Assembly (NCBI GenBank): GCA_021521415.1
Contig: JAIQDT010001102.1
Location: 434,001-498,000, forward strand
Direction: 5' to 3'
Source: Bidens hawaiensis
Lineage: Eukaryota; Streptophyta; Magnoliopsida; Asterales; Asteraceae
DNA length: 64,000 bases
Both the position numbers and the translations under genes were made by a program. The notes under the pieces are model-generated. The model saw only the letters and a program-made list of their open reading frames with translations, did not search any database and was not told the origin of the DNA. Numbering within the stretch: the first letter of the stretch is position 1; every line of letters starts with the position of its first letter. Below, piece after piece: positions 12,001-22,965 of this stretch.

Positions 12001-15000
12001 CTTGTGTTTACGTTGCGCGTGCGCGAATGAATATATTTATTAAATATTGACACCCAAATAGTGTCACGAGTAATGAAACAATATGTGGCGCCCCGATGTA
12101 TAATCCGCCTTTGGTCGGGGTGTTACAGATTGGTATCAGAGCTCGTTGACTTTAGGATAGGTGGTTAGACGTAACGGCCTAGAATACCTAAGAGTCCCTT
12201 CTCGCGCATGAGAGAAATCTCATGTTTGCGCGCTTATTGTTAATTACTCGTTATTTATAAATATGCTTGCGCAGACGCAGCGTATGGTTTTATGTTTTAT
12301 TCCGCGATATTTCGATTTTTGTTGAATTTCGATTTTTATTGATTTTTCTTACATATTCGTTTGTTGGGATTTGAAAATCCGAAAAGTCATGGTGATACAT
12401 GAATAGTTGATTTTCAATTTCCATTTACGATTATGTTCTGAGGTTGGAGACTTGAAAAGTCATGGTGATACATGAATTGTCAACCTCCAATACTCATTTT
12501 CTTGTATATTTTATATTGAAGATTGAAAAGTCATGGTGATACATGAATTGTCAACCTCCAATACTCATTTTCTTGTATATTTTATATTGAAGATTGAAAA
12601 GTCATGGTGATACATGAATCGTCAATCTCCAATACTCGTTTACTCGTCATTTTAAATTGAGAATTCGGAAAGTCATGGTGATACATGAATTGTCGATTCT
12701 CGATTCGAATTTGTTATCTGTATTAAGTTTGCATTCAAATTCATGTTTACTTTAACTGTTGATGGTATCTAACCCCGCGAAACCAAGCTTTTCGAGGTTA
12801 TACTTTGCGCTAAAACCAAGATATTAACTAAAAATTAAAACTTTTATAGAATACCTCCGCTATCTCGCCGTCATCAGAGGAGAGAAGCCTCGCGCAGGCG
12901 TAGACAGCAACGTTCCCAGGAAATGGCCGCCGCAATAGCCCAAGCTTTGAGCCAAAACAATACCTCCAGTTATAACATTAAGTCCTTTAACGCGGGTAAC
13001 CCTCCAAAGTTCACAGGTCTTGAAGGAGCCACCGTGATGCTCCAGTGGCTTGAGAAAATAGAAAACACTTTCCTCCATACCCAATGCCCCTCAGACAGAC
13101 GAACCCTATATGCTTCCAGTGTCCTGGAATCTAGAGCGCTTACATGGTGGAATGGAGTAGCTCATGCGCGTGGCGCAGAAGCTGCTTCTAGCATGACATG
13201 GGAGGAATTCAAAGAAATTCTGACGCGAGAATTCTGCCCTCCCAACGAAGTTAAGCGCCTGGAGGAAGAATTTTGGAACTTGAAGCAATACAGTGGCGAA
13301 GCGCGCGAGTACGCGACGCGCTTCCATGAACTAAGCCTGCTTGTCCCTCACTTTGTTACCCCTTCCCTCCGAGCCATAGAGAAATTCCTTGGGGGTCTCC
13401 CCATGAAAATTCAAGATTCTGTATGGGCCAGAAACCCAGTTACCCTCTCTGACGCCATCGAGTTGGCCGCTGTGCTCAGCGACAACCATGTCAGAGCAGG
13501 AACCCTGTTCCTGCGGGGAGCTGAGAAGACCAAACCCACCAAGACTGCCCCTGAACCAACAGAAACCAAACCAGAACCCTCAAACCGTAACAACCTCAAG
13601 CGCAGGCGCAAAGCCTATGCGCTTACCAGCCCGCCCATTGTCCAGCAACCCACCTACCAACCTCTAGTATACGCGCCTAACCCACTGTCGACCTACCCAA
13701 CTCCCCCTGTAGTCCACAACTATGCCCTAACCAATCCCGCACTCCCTGTCCCACCAACTAAGAAACCTTACACAGGAAACCAACCCTTTTGTCCAACCTG
13801 TAGACTTCACCACCCAACCCAAACCCCGTGTCGACAATGTAACCGATGTGGCCGCGTTGGTCACTCTGCTGAGTACTGTAGAGTCCCTTCCGCCAATCCA
13901 ATTGCGCCAACACCACCAGTCTACCCGCTGAACCCACAACCAACCTACCAAAACCCACGACCCAGATCGTGCTTTAACTGCGGTGATCCCAGTCATTTCC
14001 GGAACGCATGCCCGAGACTACAAGTTCAGATTACGCAAGCGAATCCGGTGAACCAGATTTCGAACCAAGTGACGCGTGGCCGAGCTTTTAACATAACCGC
14101 GCACCAAGCGCAAGCGAATAATGACGTAGTTAATGGTACATTTTTGCTTAACGGATTTTATGCTTCTGTACTTTTTGATACTGGCGCCGATCGAAGTTTT
14201 ATTTCTCGCGCGTTTGAGCAGAAGCTTGCGCGACCGCGCAGCGATTTAAAAGAAAATTTTTCAGTTGAATTGGCTAATGGCGAAACTGTTTTAATTAACT
14301 CTGTGATTAAGGATTGCACGCTTAACCTTAACGAAAACGATTTTCTAATCGACCTCATCCCCATGCCTCTTGGAAGCTTTGATGTTATTATTGGCATGGA
14401 CTGGCTCTCGAAGAATCGCGCCGAAGTTATTTGCGCCAAGAAGTTGATTCGCATTCCTCGAGAAAATGGTGATCTTCACATCTATGGCGAGAAACCCTCC
14501 AGTGGTCTTAAGCTTATGTCTTGCGCCGAAGCCCGAAAACTCATGCGGAAGAAGTGTATTGCATTTTTAGCCCATGTGGTTAAACCCGATGAAGGAAAGA
14601 AGAAGCTTCGCGATATCCCTGTTGCGCGTGATTTCCCTGAAGTTTTTCCTGATGATCTTCCTGGTATCCCTCCCGCTCGTGAAGTCGAGTTCCGTATTGA
14701 TCTTGTCCCTGGTGCTTCCCCCGTAGCTAAATCTCCTTACCGTCTTGCGCCCGCTGAGATGCAAGAATTAGCAAGCCAACTTCAAGAGTTGACCGCTAAA
14801 GGATTCGTTCGCCCTAGCTCTTCGCCCTGGGGTGCTCCGGTGTTGTTCGTTAAAAAGAAAGATGGTTCGTTTCGCATGTGTATCGATTACCGCGAGTTGA
14901 ACAAACTCACCATTAAGAACCGGTATCCCTTACCGCGTATTGACGACCTCTTTGATCAACTCCAAGGTGCCTCTTGTTTCTCCAAGATCGATCTCCGCTC

Positions 15001-18000
15001 TGGCTATCACCAGTTGCGCATCCGCGATGAAGATGTTCCGAAGACTGCTTTTCGAACTCGCTATGGCCATTTTGAATTCTTGGTCATGTCCTTCGGTTTA
15101 ACCAACGCACCCGCCGTTTTCATGGATCTAATGAATCGGGTGTGTAGGCCTTTCTTGGATAAGTTTGTGATTGTGTTTATCGATGACGTTCTGATTTATT
15201 CTAAGACCAAGGCCGAGCATGAGCAACATCTTCGGTTGGTATTGCAAAAGCTTAGAGCCGAGCAGCTCTTTGCCAAGCTCTCCAAGTGTGAATTCTGGTC
15301 TGATGAAGTACAATTTCTTGGTCATGTTGTAAACAAGATGGGTATTCATGTCGACCCATCCAAGATTGAAGCAATCAAGAACTGGATTACGCCGACCACT
15401 CCTACCGAGATCCGTTCCTTTCTGGGCTTAGCTGGTTACTACCGGCGATTCATTTCGAACTTCTCGAAGATCGCTTTGCCTTTAACAGCTCTAACGCACA
15501 AAGGTAAACCGTATATTTGGGGCTCGAAGCAAGAAGAAGCCTTTCTGACGCTCAAGCGTTTGTTGTGTGAAGCTCCTGTTCTTGCGCTACCTGAGGGTAA
15601 TGAAGATTTTGTCGTGTATTGCGATGCATCCAACCAAGGTCTCGGTTGTGTTCTTATGCAACGAGGCAAGGTTATCGCTTACGCATCAAGGCAACTCAAG
15701 GTTCACGAGAAGAATTATACAACTCACGACCTCGAACTAGGCGCAGTTGTATTTGCCTTGAAGATCTGGAGACGCTACCTTTATGGTACTAAGTGTATCC
15801 TCTACACTGACCATAAAAGCCTTCAGCATATCTTTGATCAAAAGGAACTCAACATGAGGCAACGCCGATGGAACGAACTCATCAGCGATTACGATTGTGA
15901 GATCCGGTATCATCCTGGTAAGGCTAATGTGGTAGCTGATGCGCTCAGCCGTAAACCCAGCCAGCTTAACTGTATTTTGCCGCGCACGCAGCTTCACTTT
16001 GCGCCGATTCAGAGCAATCTTGAATCACGCATTCGCGACGCGCAGCGCGCATCCATCAGTAATGGTAACCTTCGCGCCGAGTTAGCGTGTGGCGCGGAAG
16101 CTCACTTTGTCCCTAATCTGAGTGGAATTCTCTGCTATCTCAATCGCATCTGGATTCCCTTTGATGAGAATCTTCGCGCTGATATCCTGAGTGAAGCGCA
16201 TAAATCTCGGTATTCTATTCATCCCGGCGCTGATAAAATGTACAAGGATTTGCGCATTACTTATTGGTGGCCCGGTATGAAAAAGGATATTGCTGTGTTC
16301 GTAGCTAAATGCCTGACTTGTTCCAAGGTAAAAGCTGAACATCAACGCCCATCTGGTTTGCTCGAACAACCAGAAATTCCTACGTGGAAATGGGAAGGTA
16401 TAGCGATGGACTTTGTTACCAAGTTACCTTTGACAGCAAGCAAACATGATAGCATTTGGGTAATAGTGGATCGTTTGACTAAGTCTGCTCACTTTCTGCC
16501 CATTCGTGAAAACTACCGTGTTGAGCAACTTGCGCAGCTTTATGTCAAGGAAATTGTCTGCCGCCATGGTACTCCTTTGAGCATCATATCTGATCGCGAT
16601 GGCCGTTTTATATCTCGCTTTTGGAAATCTCTCCAATCTGCGCTAGGAACTCGCTTGGACATGAGTACGGCATATCATCCTCAGACTGACGGACAGTCTG
16701 AGCGAACTATTCAAACTCTTGAGGATATGCTCCGATCTTGTGTTCTTGATTTTGGAGGTAATTGGGATTCGCACCTGCCTTTGATCGAGTTCTCTTATAA
16801 TAACAGCTATCATTCCAGTATTGGTATGGCCCCATTTGAAGCACTTTACGGTCGTAAGTGCCGCTCCCCGATTTGTTGGAGCGAAGTGGGTGAAGCTCAA
16901 ATCACAGGACCCGAACTTGTTCAAGAGACAACCGATAAAATCGCCAAGATCCGTGATCATCTGCTGACTGCCAGAAGCCGACAGAAGAGTTACGCAGATC
17001 GTAGATGAAAGCCTCTCGAATTTCAAGTTGGTGATCTTGTTCTCCTCAAAGTGTCGCCCTGGAAGGGTGTTGTCCGCTTTGGGAAGAAAGGTAAGCTTGC
17101 TCCTCGATATGTTGGACCATTCAAGATTCTCGCGCGTGTGGGAAAAGTTGCCTACAGACTTGACCTGCCGCCCGCGCTCAGTAATGTGCATCCAACGTTC
17201 CATGTATCCAATCTCAAGAAATGTTTAGCTGACGAGAACCTTCACATTCCACTTGATGAAGTTCAAGTTGATGAATCTATGCATTTCATTGAGAAGCCTG
17301 TTGAGATTATGGATCGCGAGGTTAAGCAAACCAAGCGCAGTCGTATCCCTATCGTGAAAGTTCGCTGGGAGTCCAAGCGCGGAGCCGAGTTTACATGGGA
17401 AAGGGAAGATCAAATGAAGATCAAGTACCCGCACCTGTTCTCTGCGCAACCTACTTCGAGATAAATTTCGGGACGAAATTTCTTAAAGTAGGGGAGACTG
17501 TGACATCTGCCCCGATCCGACCCGACCCAGGTACCCGTTTCTCCGATCCGATCTCTTTCTTTTATGATTTAATATTTATTTATACTTATACTTTATTTTT
17601 AATAATAATAATATATTTTCCTTCCCGCCTCTTCCTCTCTTTTCCTTCCCGCCGTCCCGTCCCTCTTCTTCTCTCCGCCTTCTTTTCTCTCTTGTCGCCG
17701 TCCCGCCCTTAAGCCTTGAACCCCTTCTCTTATTTTTGTGTCCTTTGTTTCTTCCCGCCTAAGGTTGTCTGCGCAGCTCCACGCGCCAGACTCCTTACAA
17801 GGAAGCCTGCGCGAAGACCAGTTGTTCCTGCGATACGCGAGGCGAACTGTTCTCGCAGCGCGCTAAGAATTGTAGTTCTTCTCGCAGCGCGCTAAGAACG
17901 GTAGTTCTTCTCGCGACGCGCTAAGAATTGTAGTTCTTCTCGCAGCGCGCTAAGAACGGAAGTTCTTCCCGCGACGCGCTAAGAATGGTAATTCTTCCCG

Positions 18001-21000
18001 CGGCGCGCTAAGGATTTGTAGTTCTTCCCGGGGCGCGCTAAGAATGGTAATTCTTCCCGCGGCGCGCTAAGGATAATAGTTCTTCCCGCGGCGCGCTAAG
18101 GTTTGTTCTGTCAGCCTTCGCCCTCGCGCGTGCGCTCGAGCCTTCTCGCGCTAAACCCTTTGAGTTTTCTTCTATTTAATCTAGCCGTTTGCTTTTGTGA
18201 TGTCTTATCTTCTGTGCTGTTGACCTGACCTATCTTATGTCTGAAAAGTTACTTTCGGCGCAGCATGCGCACCAACCCCATTGGTTGGTAGAAAAAGTGA
18301 CTGACATTATCTTTTGAGATATGCTTTTTCCATGCTTGACCAGTACCTTTATCTGACCCTCCCATGCCTGTTTACTGTTACCTGTCAGCTTTTCCTTATC
18401 CCCTGCAGCTGCCATATCTTTTGATATCTTTTGCTTTTGGAATCTTTTACTTTTTGGAGATCTTTTCCCCTTTTCTAGGGATTGTGTTCCCTAGGGTTTC
18501 CCTATAAATAATAATGTTAATTTTCTTAACACTGCACACACAAATACTTATTATCTTTCTCTTCCTTTGCTCCTTGCCGTTGTTCTTCCTCTGCCGTCTC
18601 CTCTCTCTCTGCCTCCGTCCTCTCTCCTGTTCTGCCCTGTTTTCCGGTAATCTATAATATATAATAATTTGTTTAAGTTACTTATTAATTATGCTAACTT
18701 ATAATCAAGACTTAAATCAAATCATTAAAACAATAATCTTAATTATAGGTTAACTTGTGCTTGTTTAAAGTTGGTTCTTGCTTTATCTTTCACCGCACCG
18801 TTTATCAAGTGAGTAATCTCGTACCTAATCCCTTTTTATTTTTAATGTTTTGGGATGTTCATGTGTTCATATAAACTTAGAGTCTTAAACTTGTTTATGA
18901 ACTTTAGTCGCGCAGTATCCCATGTGTTGAGGACGTTTACTTGGCTGTTTATTTGTATGTGTGTATCATTAACCGCTTTGTTCGGCCTATTCCGAAGTTT
19001 TCATGGATCCATTAGATGAACACGGGAGACCTATCGTTTACGGTTTTCTTTGTTTACACTTGCACAGATGTTTTCTTGTTTTTGTGCTCATTTGGGAGCA
19101 CGGATTGAACTATGAACTATGATCTATTTAGGCTTGATCACAATCTGATTACACCCTTGTTAAACACCAGACATACACGTGTTGCGCGCAGATTTATTGT
19201 TATCTATGTATTGTATTAAACTTGATTTCTCACCAGCACGCAAGTGTTTGACGTTTATTTTAACACATGTTCAGGTTTGCTGTAGCTACATTTGGAGCTT
19301 GTGGACACGTAGGACGTTTTTACCTTTGGACCTAGATTAAAATGTATCAAGACAAGTTATTATTGTTCGAATATTTTGTTTTATAATATAATGATTTATG
19401 TTGATTTATGTTATCTTGTGTTTACGTTGCGCGTGCGCGAATGAATATATTTATTAAATATTGACACCCAAATAGTGTCACGAGTAATGAAACAATATGT
19501 GGCGCCCCGATGTATAATCCGCCTTTGGTCGGGGTGTTACAAGGTAAGGGTTTCTTTAACCCTCGCCCTCTTCATGCTCAAACCTCTGCTGGAGTTTCTC
19601 TAATTTTGTCTTCTTCTGATGAGAAATCCGCAAACGGTCCTTTCTTCGTGAGGAAGAAGAAAGCTGCCGGCGTGAAGGGCAAGGCGAAGGTTGCCTCCAT
19701 TGCCTATCAGGGGAACCGGTCTGACTCGGAGACCGAAAGTGAGGAGGCGGCAGGGAACCCTGGTGGTGGTGAGACAACTGTCCCGGAGGTTGAGACAGCT
19801 GTCACCTCCGATCCGCCCAGTATGACGACGGTGACCGGCGTTAAGAGGCCGGCTCCATCGGGTTCGTCCCCGCCTGTCAGAACCTTCAAGCTCAAGAAAA
19901 CTCGTAAGTGTAAATTAATCTTACCCGCAATTCTTTCTGCCATTGTTTTTGATATCTTGTCTTCATGCAGGCGTGGATGCTACCGCATTCCAGATTGGAG
20001 CGGGGAGGAGCGTTTCTGAACCCATGACGGTAGGTTTGGTCAATCTACCCGAGGCGATGACCCAGGCGGCTGCGTCTGTTTGCAGCATTGGTTCAGTTGC
20101 TCATCCCGTTGAGGCAACTGTTCCAACTGTAACGTCCTCTCCGCCGGCTGTCAGTGCCATATTCGCTGCATCCTTCACTGAGCCGGCGGTGATTGTTTCT
20201 GCGGGCTCCTCCGCAGCAGTGGCCACGGTTGTGAGTTCACCTCCAGTGAGTTCACCTCCGATGGTCTCTACCGCGGCGGCTTCAACTGTGCCTCCGGCAC
20301 CGGCGACTACCTCGTCCCACGCCGGTTCAGCAGGTATGTTCAGGGTTGGGGCTTCTAGCCAATCTCTGCCTCCTTCCCATCTGCCTGACCTCTTGGATGG
20401 ATATCCCTTAGGTTCGGGTGATGGGTTTGGCGGCTACCGGCCTGTTGTCGACCCTACAGGTGCGTAGGGTTATTTTGGCCTTTTTTTTTTTTTAATATCA
20501 TCTTTTACTAACTATTTTTTTGTTTTTACAGTGTCGGATTCCAATGAGGTGTATGTTCCATGGTGGAACATCCGCCGAGGAACAACCCTTCGGACGGCTG
20601 TGGACTGCGTCGAGTGGGCGCGTCACGCCGCCCCAAGTGGTGCGTTGGGGGAAGCTATGTCTAGCTACCAGGAGGGTAGGTTGACGAACGAGCTTCGGAT
20701 TCTCCTTGCCCGGATGCAGCCGCGCGTCGAGTTGCTTTGTCGTGAAAACGACAAGTTAAAGACGGCGCGTAGCCAGGAAGTGGCTCAGGCGCGGGCTATC
20801 CGGGAGGAGAACAGGAGACTTTCCGCCGTTGCTGTGGAGAAGGAAAAGGCCTTCAAGGCCCTCGAGGTTGAAGTTCAGGCCCGTCTCGAGGCCCGTTCCA
20901 AGGCTACCCAAGCTGTTAACGAACAGCTTCGGTTGGCTAAGGAAACTGCGCGGAACGCGACCGAGAGGGCCACCAAGGCTGAAGCTGTTGCTGAGCCTCT

Positions 21001-21703
21001 GCGCGCCGAGAATGAGGAGCTTAAAGCCAAACTAGAGAGGCTCCAACAGGCTCATGATGCCTTGGCCATGGAAGATGCCAAGAAGCTCCAAGAGATCTTG
21101 GACCAGAGGGGTATGCTTGACCACACTGAGCGTAAGCTGAAGGGCGTTGAAGAGGCTGCGGCTAAAGATGTGTTGCTTGCCAACCTTACTAAAAACGAAG
21201 CCGAGCGCGCCCGTGATGAAACTCAAGCTGCCCTTCAGGAGGCTCTGGTCACCAAGGAGTGGCTTCTACGAGAAGCGTTGTCGCAGGTATGCGTAGCTTC
21301 ATACTCTCTTTACGCTTTTCTTTGTAGTTAGGAAAGTTTGATATATTTTTTCTTGTAGGTTGTGCATCGAATCTTCACGAACACATCTTATGACGATGCC
21401 ATGAGTGCAGCCCTCAACGCTTCTCATGAGGATGGGGAAAAGGCTGGTTTCTTGCTTGGTCTGGGGTTTGTTGAGAAGGGCATCCCGCCTTCCAACTTCC
21501 CTCTTTATGACGTGAACACTGAAGCTGCCTATGACCAAGCAGTGAACCAGTATGCTGCCTTCCCGCATCCGGTGGTGGAGAAGGTGAACGAGATTGCTGC
21601 TGCTGATGATGGGCTAACCATTCTTAAGACTTTCCTTGAACCTCCACAGCCAACTGATGGTGCGGGTACAAGTGGGTTTGGAGGGAGTGGTCCTGAAGTT
21701 TAA
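9044..21703 (+). CDS. Five-exon antisense gene (aORF) of the Tat-like element, interrupted by a nested insertion
   Basis: Exons: 9044-9821; 9885-10055 continued at 19547-19903; 19971-20459; 20532-21286; 21359-21703 (TAA). Introns have GT...AG ends. Removing 10056-19541 and one AGGTA copy leaves 2,895 bp, exactly 965 codons, with no internal stop. The first ~230 residues ([19 protein letters not shown]..., [24 protein letters not shown]) look like the plant family called putative gypsy type transposon (Transposase_28). The middle is Ser/Pro/Ala/Val-rich and probably disordered. Exon 4 is a long coiled coil ([20 protein letters not shown] onward) and the C-terminus ends in a Gly-rich tail. Function unknown. 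Antisense ORFs of this sort are known between pol and the 3' LTR of Tat-lineage elements. The insertion in exon 2 disrupts this copy; no other lesion is seen. Confidence 0.85.
10056..12127 (+). repeat. 5' LTR of the Tekay-like element
   Basis: 2,072 bp, TG...CA bounded. It contains a pyrimidine-rich stretch (10170-10320), a GC-rich array of ten short hairpin repeats (10405-10690) and TATAAATA near 11090, a possible core promoter. The ending TATAATCCGCCTTTGGTC / GGGGTGTTACA is repeated exactly in the other LTR. Confidence 0.95.
10405..10690. repeat. Tandem array of ten 29-32-bp hairpin repeats in the 5' LTR
   Basis: Each unit has GCGCGCTAAG followed by a short inverted repeat such as AAGAAC-GGTA-GTTCTT or AAGAAT-GGTA-ATTCTT, then CCCGCG. 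Where the left arm changes from C to T at its last base, several right arms change from G to A, so pairing is kept. The 3' LTR has nine units (about 17853-18105). The one-unit difference of 29 bp accounts exactly for the LTR length difference. Confidence 0.85.
12131..12148 (+). other. Primer binding site, tRNA-Met initiator
   Basis: TGGTATCAGAGC begins three bases after the 5' LTR. This is the classic complement of the plant initiator methionine tRNA 3' end and primes minus-strand DNA synthesis. Confidence 0.95.
12364..12708 (+). ncRNA. Five tandem hairpins with invariant core in the retrotransposon leader
   Basis: TCATGGTGATACATGA occurs five times (12387, 12460, 12531, 12602, 12673) at 71-73-bp spacing. 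The core itself folds as TCATG-GTGATA-CATGA. Outside it, left and right arms are complementary but differ between copies: TTGAAAATC/GATTTTCAA (copy 1), TTGGAG/CTCCAA (copy 2), TTGAAGATTG/CAACCTCCAA with two mismatches (copy 3), the same left arm with CAATCTCCAA and one mismatch (copy 4), TTGAGAAT with ATTCTCGA including G-T wobbles (copy 5). Lying between primer site and gag, it is a candidate packaging or dimerisation signal. That role is an inference. Confidence 0.75.
12923..17464 (+). pseudogene. Gag-Pol polyprotein of the Tekay-like element, one in-frame stop
   Basis: A single frame with TGA at 17006-17008 and normal TAA at 17462-17464. In order: Gag domain (about residues 30-150); two CCHC zinc knuckles ([14 protein letters not shown] and [14 protein letters not shown]); protease with LFDTGAD; reverse transcriptase with [20 protein letters not shown] and [10 protein letters not shown]; RNase H with [13 protein letters not shown] and the ADALSRKP end; integrase with HHCC zinc finger ([13 protein letters not shown] to [11 protein letters not shown]), catalytic Asp in MDFVTKLP, Asp in SDRDGRF and Glu in DGQSERTIQ; then GPF/Y motif (PRYVGPF) and a chromodomain-like tail ([15 protein letters not shown]). 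The stop falls just before KPLEFQVGD, so the tail is lost, probably by CGA to TGA change. The upstream in-frame ATA at 12852 may be a mutated earlier start. All catalytic motifs are otherwise present. Confidence 0.9.
17485..17498 (+). other. Polypurine tract of the Tekay-like element
   Basis: AAAGTAGGGGAGAC directly precedes the 3' LTR at 17499 and follows the gag-pol stop by about 20 bp. It primes plus-strand DNA synthesis. Confidence 0.85.
17499..19541 (+). repeat. 3' LTR of the Tekay-like element
   Basis: 2,043 bp, near-identical to the 5' LTR apart from scattered substitutions and one fewer hairpin unit (nine instead of ten, array about 17853-18105). It ends GGGGTGTTACA immediately before AGGTA. 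Confidence 0.95.
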
Positions 21704-21964
21704 ACCTTGAGATCCCTTCTCACCGTTAGGATAGATTTATATTTCTGTAGGCGGGTAGATACCCGGCCATTCTTGTAATGTTTGAATTTTTTATGAAATA
21801 TAAATGTTTGTGCGGGTAGGACCGCCACTTTCACTAGATGACTTGCTTTATAAACGTTATATGACTTGCTCATGCATATTATAGCTTAATTTGGCACTTG
21901 TTTTGCCGCATAAACAATATATGATTCGCTCGTGCATACTTTAGTTTAACTTAGCAATTTTCCA

Positions 21965-22664
21965 AGTGTTTTGAATAAGTTAACCGTTCGACGTGCGGTT
22001 GTCAATAGGTTAGTGTTCAGTTTCCTCTATCGTGATTGTGCAGGTAGGACCGTCACTTTCATTTAGTGGGATGACCAATCTTCACCTATAACTGACCTGC
22101 GTGAAGGTTTGCCATTTTTTGTGTTTATGCGGGTTTTGCCGCCGTCCACACGCAACGACTTCCCCACTTATTTATGCGGTGAATACCGGCATATCAGTGT
22201 TTTGAATAAGTTAAACCTTTCGACGAGCGGTTGTCAATAGGTTAATTTTCAGTTTCCTCTATCATGATTGTGCGGGTAGGACCGTAACTTTCATTTAGTG
22301 GGATGACCAATCTTCACCTATAACTGACCTGCGTGAAGGTTTGCCGTTTTTTGTGTTTATGCGGGTTTTGCCGCCATCCACACGCAACGACTTCCCCACT
22401 TATTTATGCGGTGAATACCGGCATATCAGTGTTTTGAATAAGTTAAACCTTTCGACGCGCGGTTGTCAATAGGTTAATGTTCAGTTTCCTCTATCATGAT
22501 TGTGCGGGTAGGACCGTCACTTTCATTTAGTGGGATGACCAAACTTTACTTATAACTGACCTGCGTGAAGGTTTGCCGTTTTTTGTGTTTATGCGGGTTT
22601 TGCCGCCGTCCACACGCAACGACTTCCCCACTTATTTATGCGGTGAATACCGGCATATCAGTGT
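21965..22664. repeat. Three tandem copies of a ~232-bp unit
   Basis: Units start at about 21965, 22197 and 22429 with GTGTTTTGAATAAGTTAA and contain GTCAATAGGTTA, TCATTTAGTGGGATGACC and TTTATGCGGTGAATACCGG. Copies are over 90% alike by eye. They lie between the antisense gene and the gag remnant, where pol is missing. Tandem repeats in the region 3' of pol are a known habit of Tat/Ogre elements and can seed satellite DNA. Confidence 0.95.
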
Positions 22665-22965
22665 GGAAAGTTCATAAGTATAAATGTAAGACCATCAGCG
22701 TCAATGTGATAAGGAGAATCATTTCCATTAGAAGTGGCTCTGGGCCTTTTCTTTACAAGTTTGGAATTGATCTACATGCAACCTGTGTAATTGAACTCCC
22801 TTCCATGTTCTTGGGATGGGGGTGTCATCGAGCCTTTCGAGCCGATATTCACCTGGTTCGGAATCTCGTTGTTTACGCAGTATGTAGTCTCCAACATTGA
22901 AGCTGCAGTTTCATTCGTGTTTTCCCCAACTGGGGTTCTACACGCATTAGCCTGCTCAGCGTTCA
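22665..22965. other. Element interior with no pol sequence
   Basis: About 300 bp between the repeat array and the gag end. I see no protease, reverse transcriptase, RNase H or integrase motifs in any frame here or elsewhere in the outer element, which supports calling it non-autonomous. Confidence 0.6.

Larger units (their letters stand above)
10056..19541 (+). mobile_element. Inner full-length Tekay-like chromovirus (Ty3/gypsy)
   Basis: 9,486 bp with LTRs 10056-12127 and 17499-19541, both TGTGACATCTGCC...GGGGTGTTACA, and target duplication AGGTA at 10051-10055 and 19542-19546. A tRNA-Met primer site, one long gag-pol frame and a polypurine tract are all in place on the plus strand. A C-terminal chromodomain-like segment after integrase and the terminal sequence point to the Tekay (Del) clade. 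It sits within exon 2 of the antisense gene of the outer element, in the same transcriptional direction. LTR differences are about ten substitutions plus one 29-bp repeat unit, fewer per site than in the outer element, consistent with later arrival. Confidence 0.95.

Noticed and set aside
12364..12708. CRISPR-like pattern of regular repeats with differing spacers
   Set aside because: This is a plant retrotransposon leader. The variable parts pair with each other within units, and the size and context do not fit a CRISPR array.
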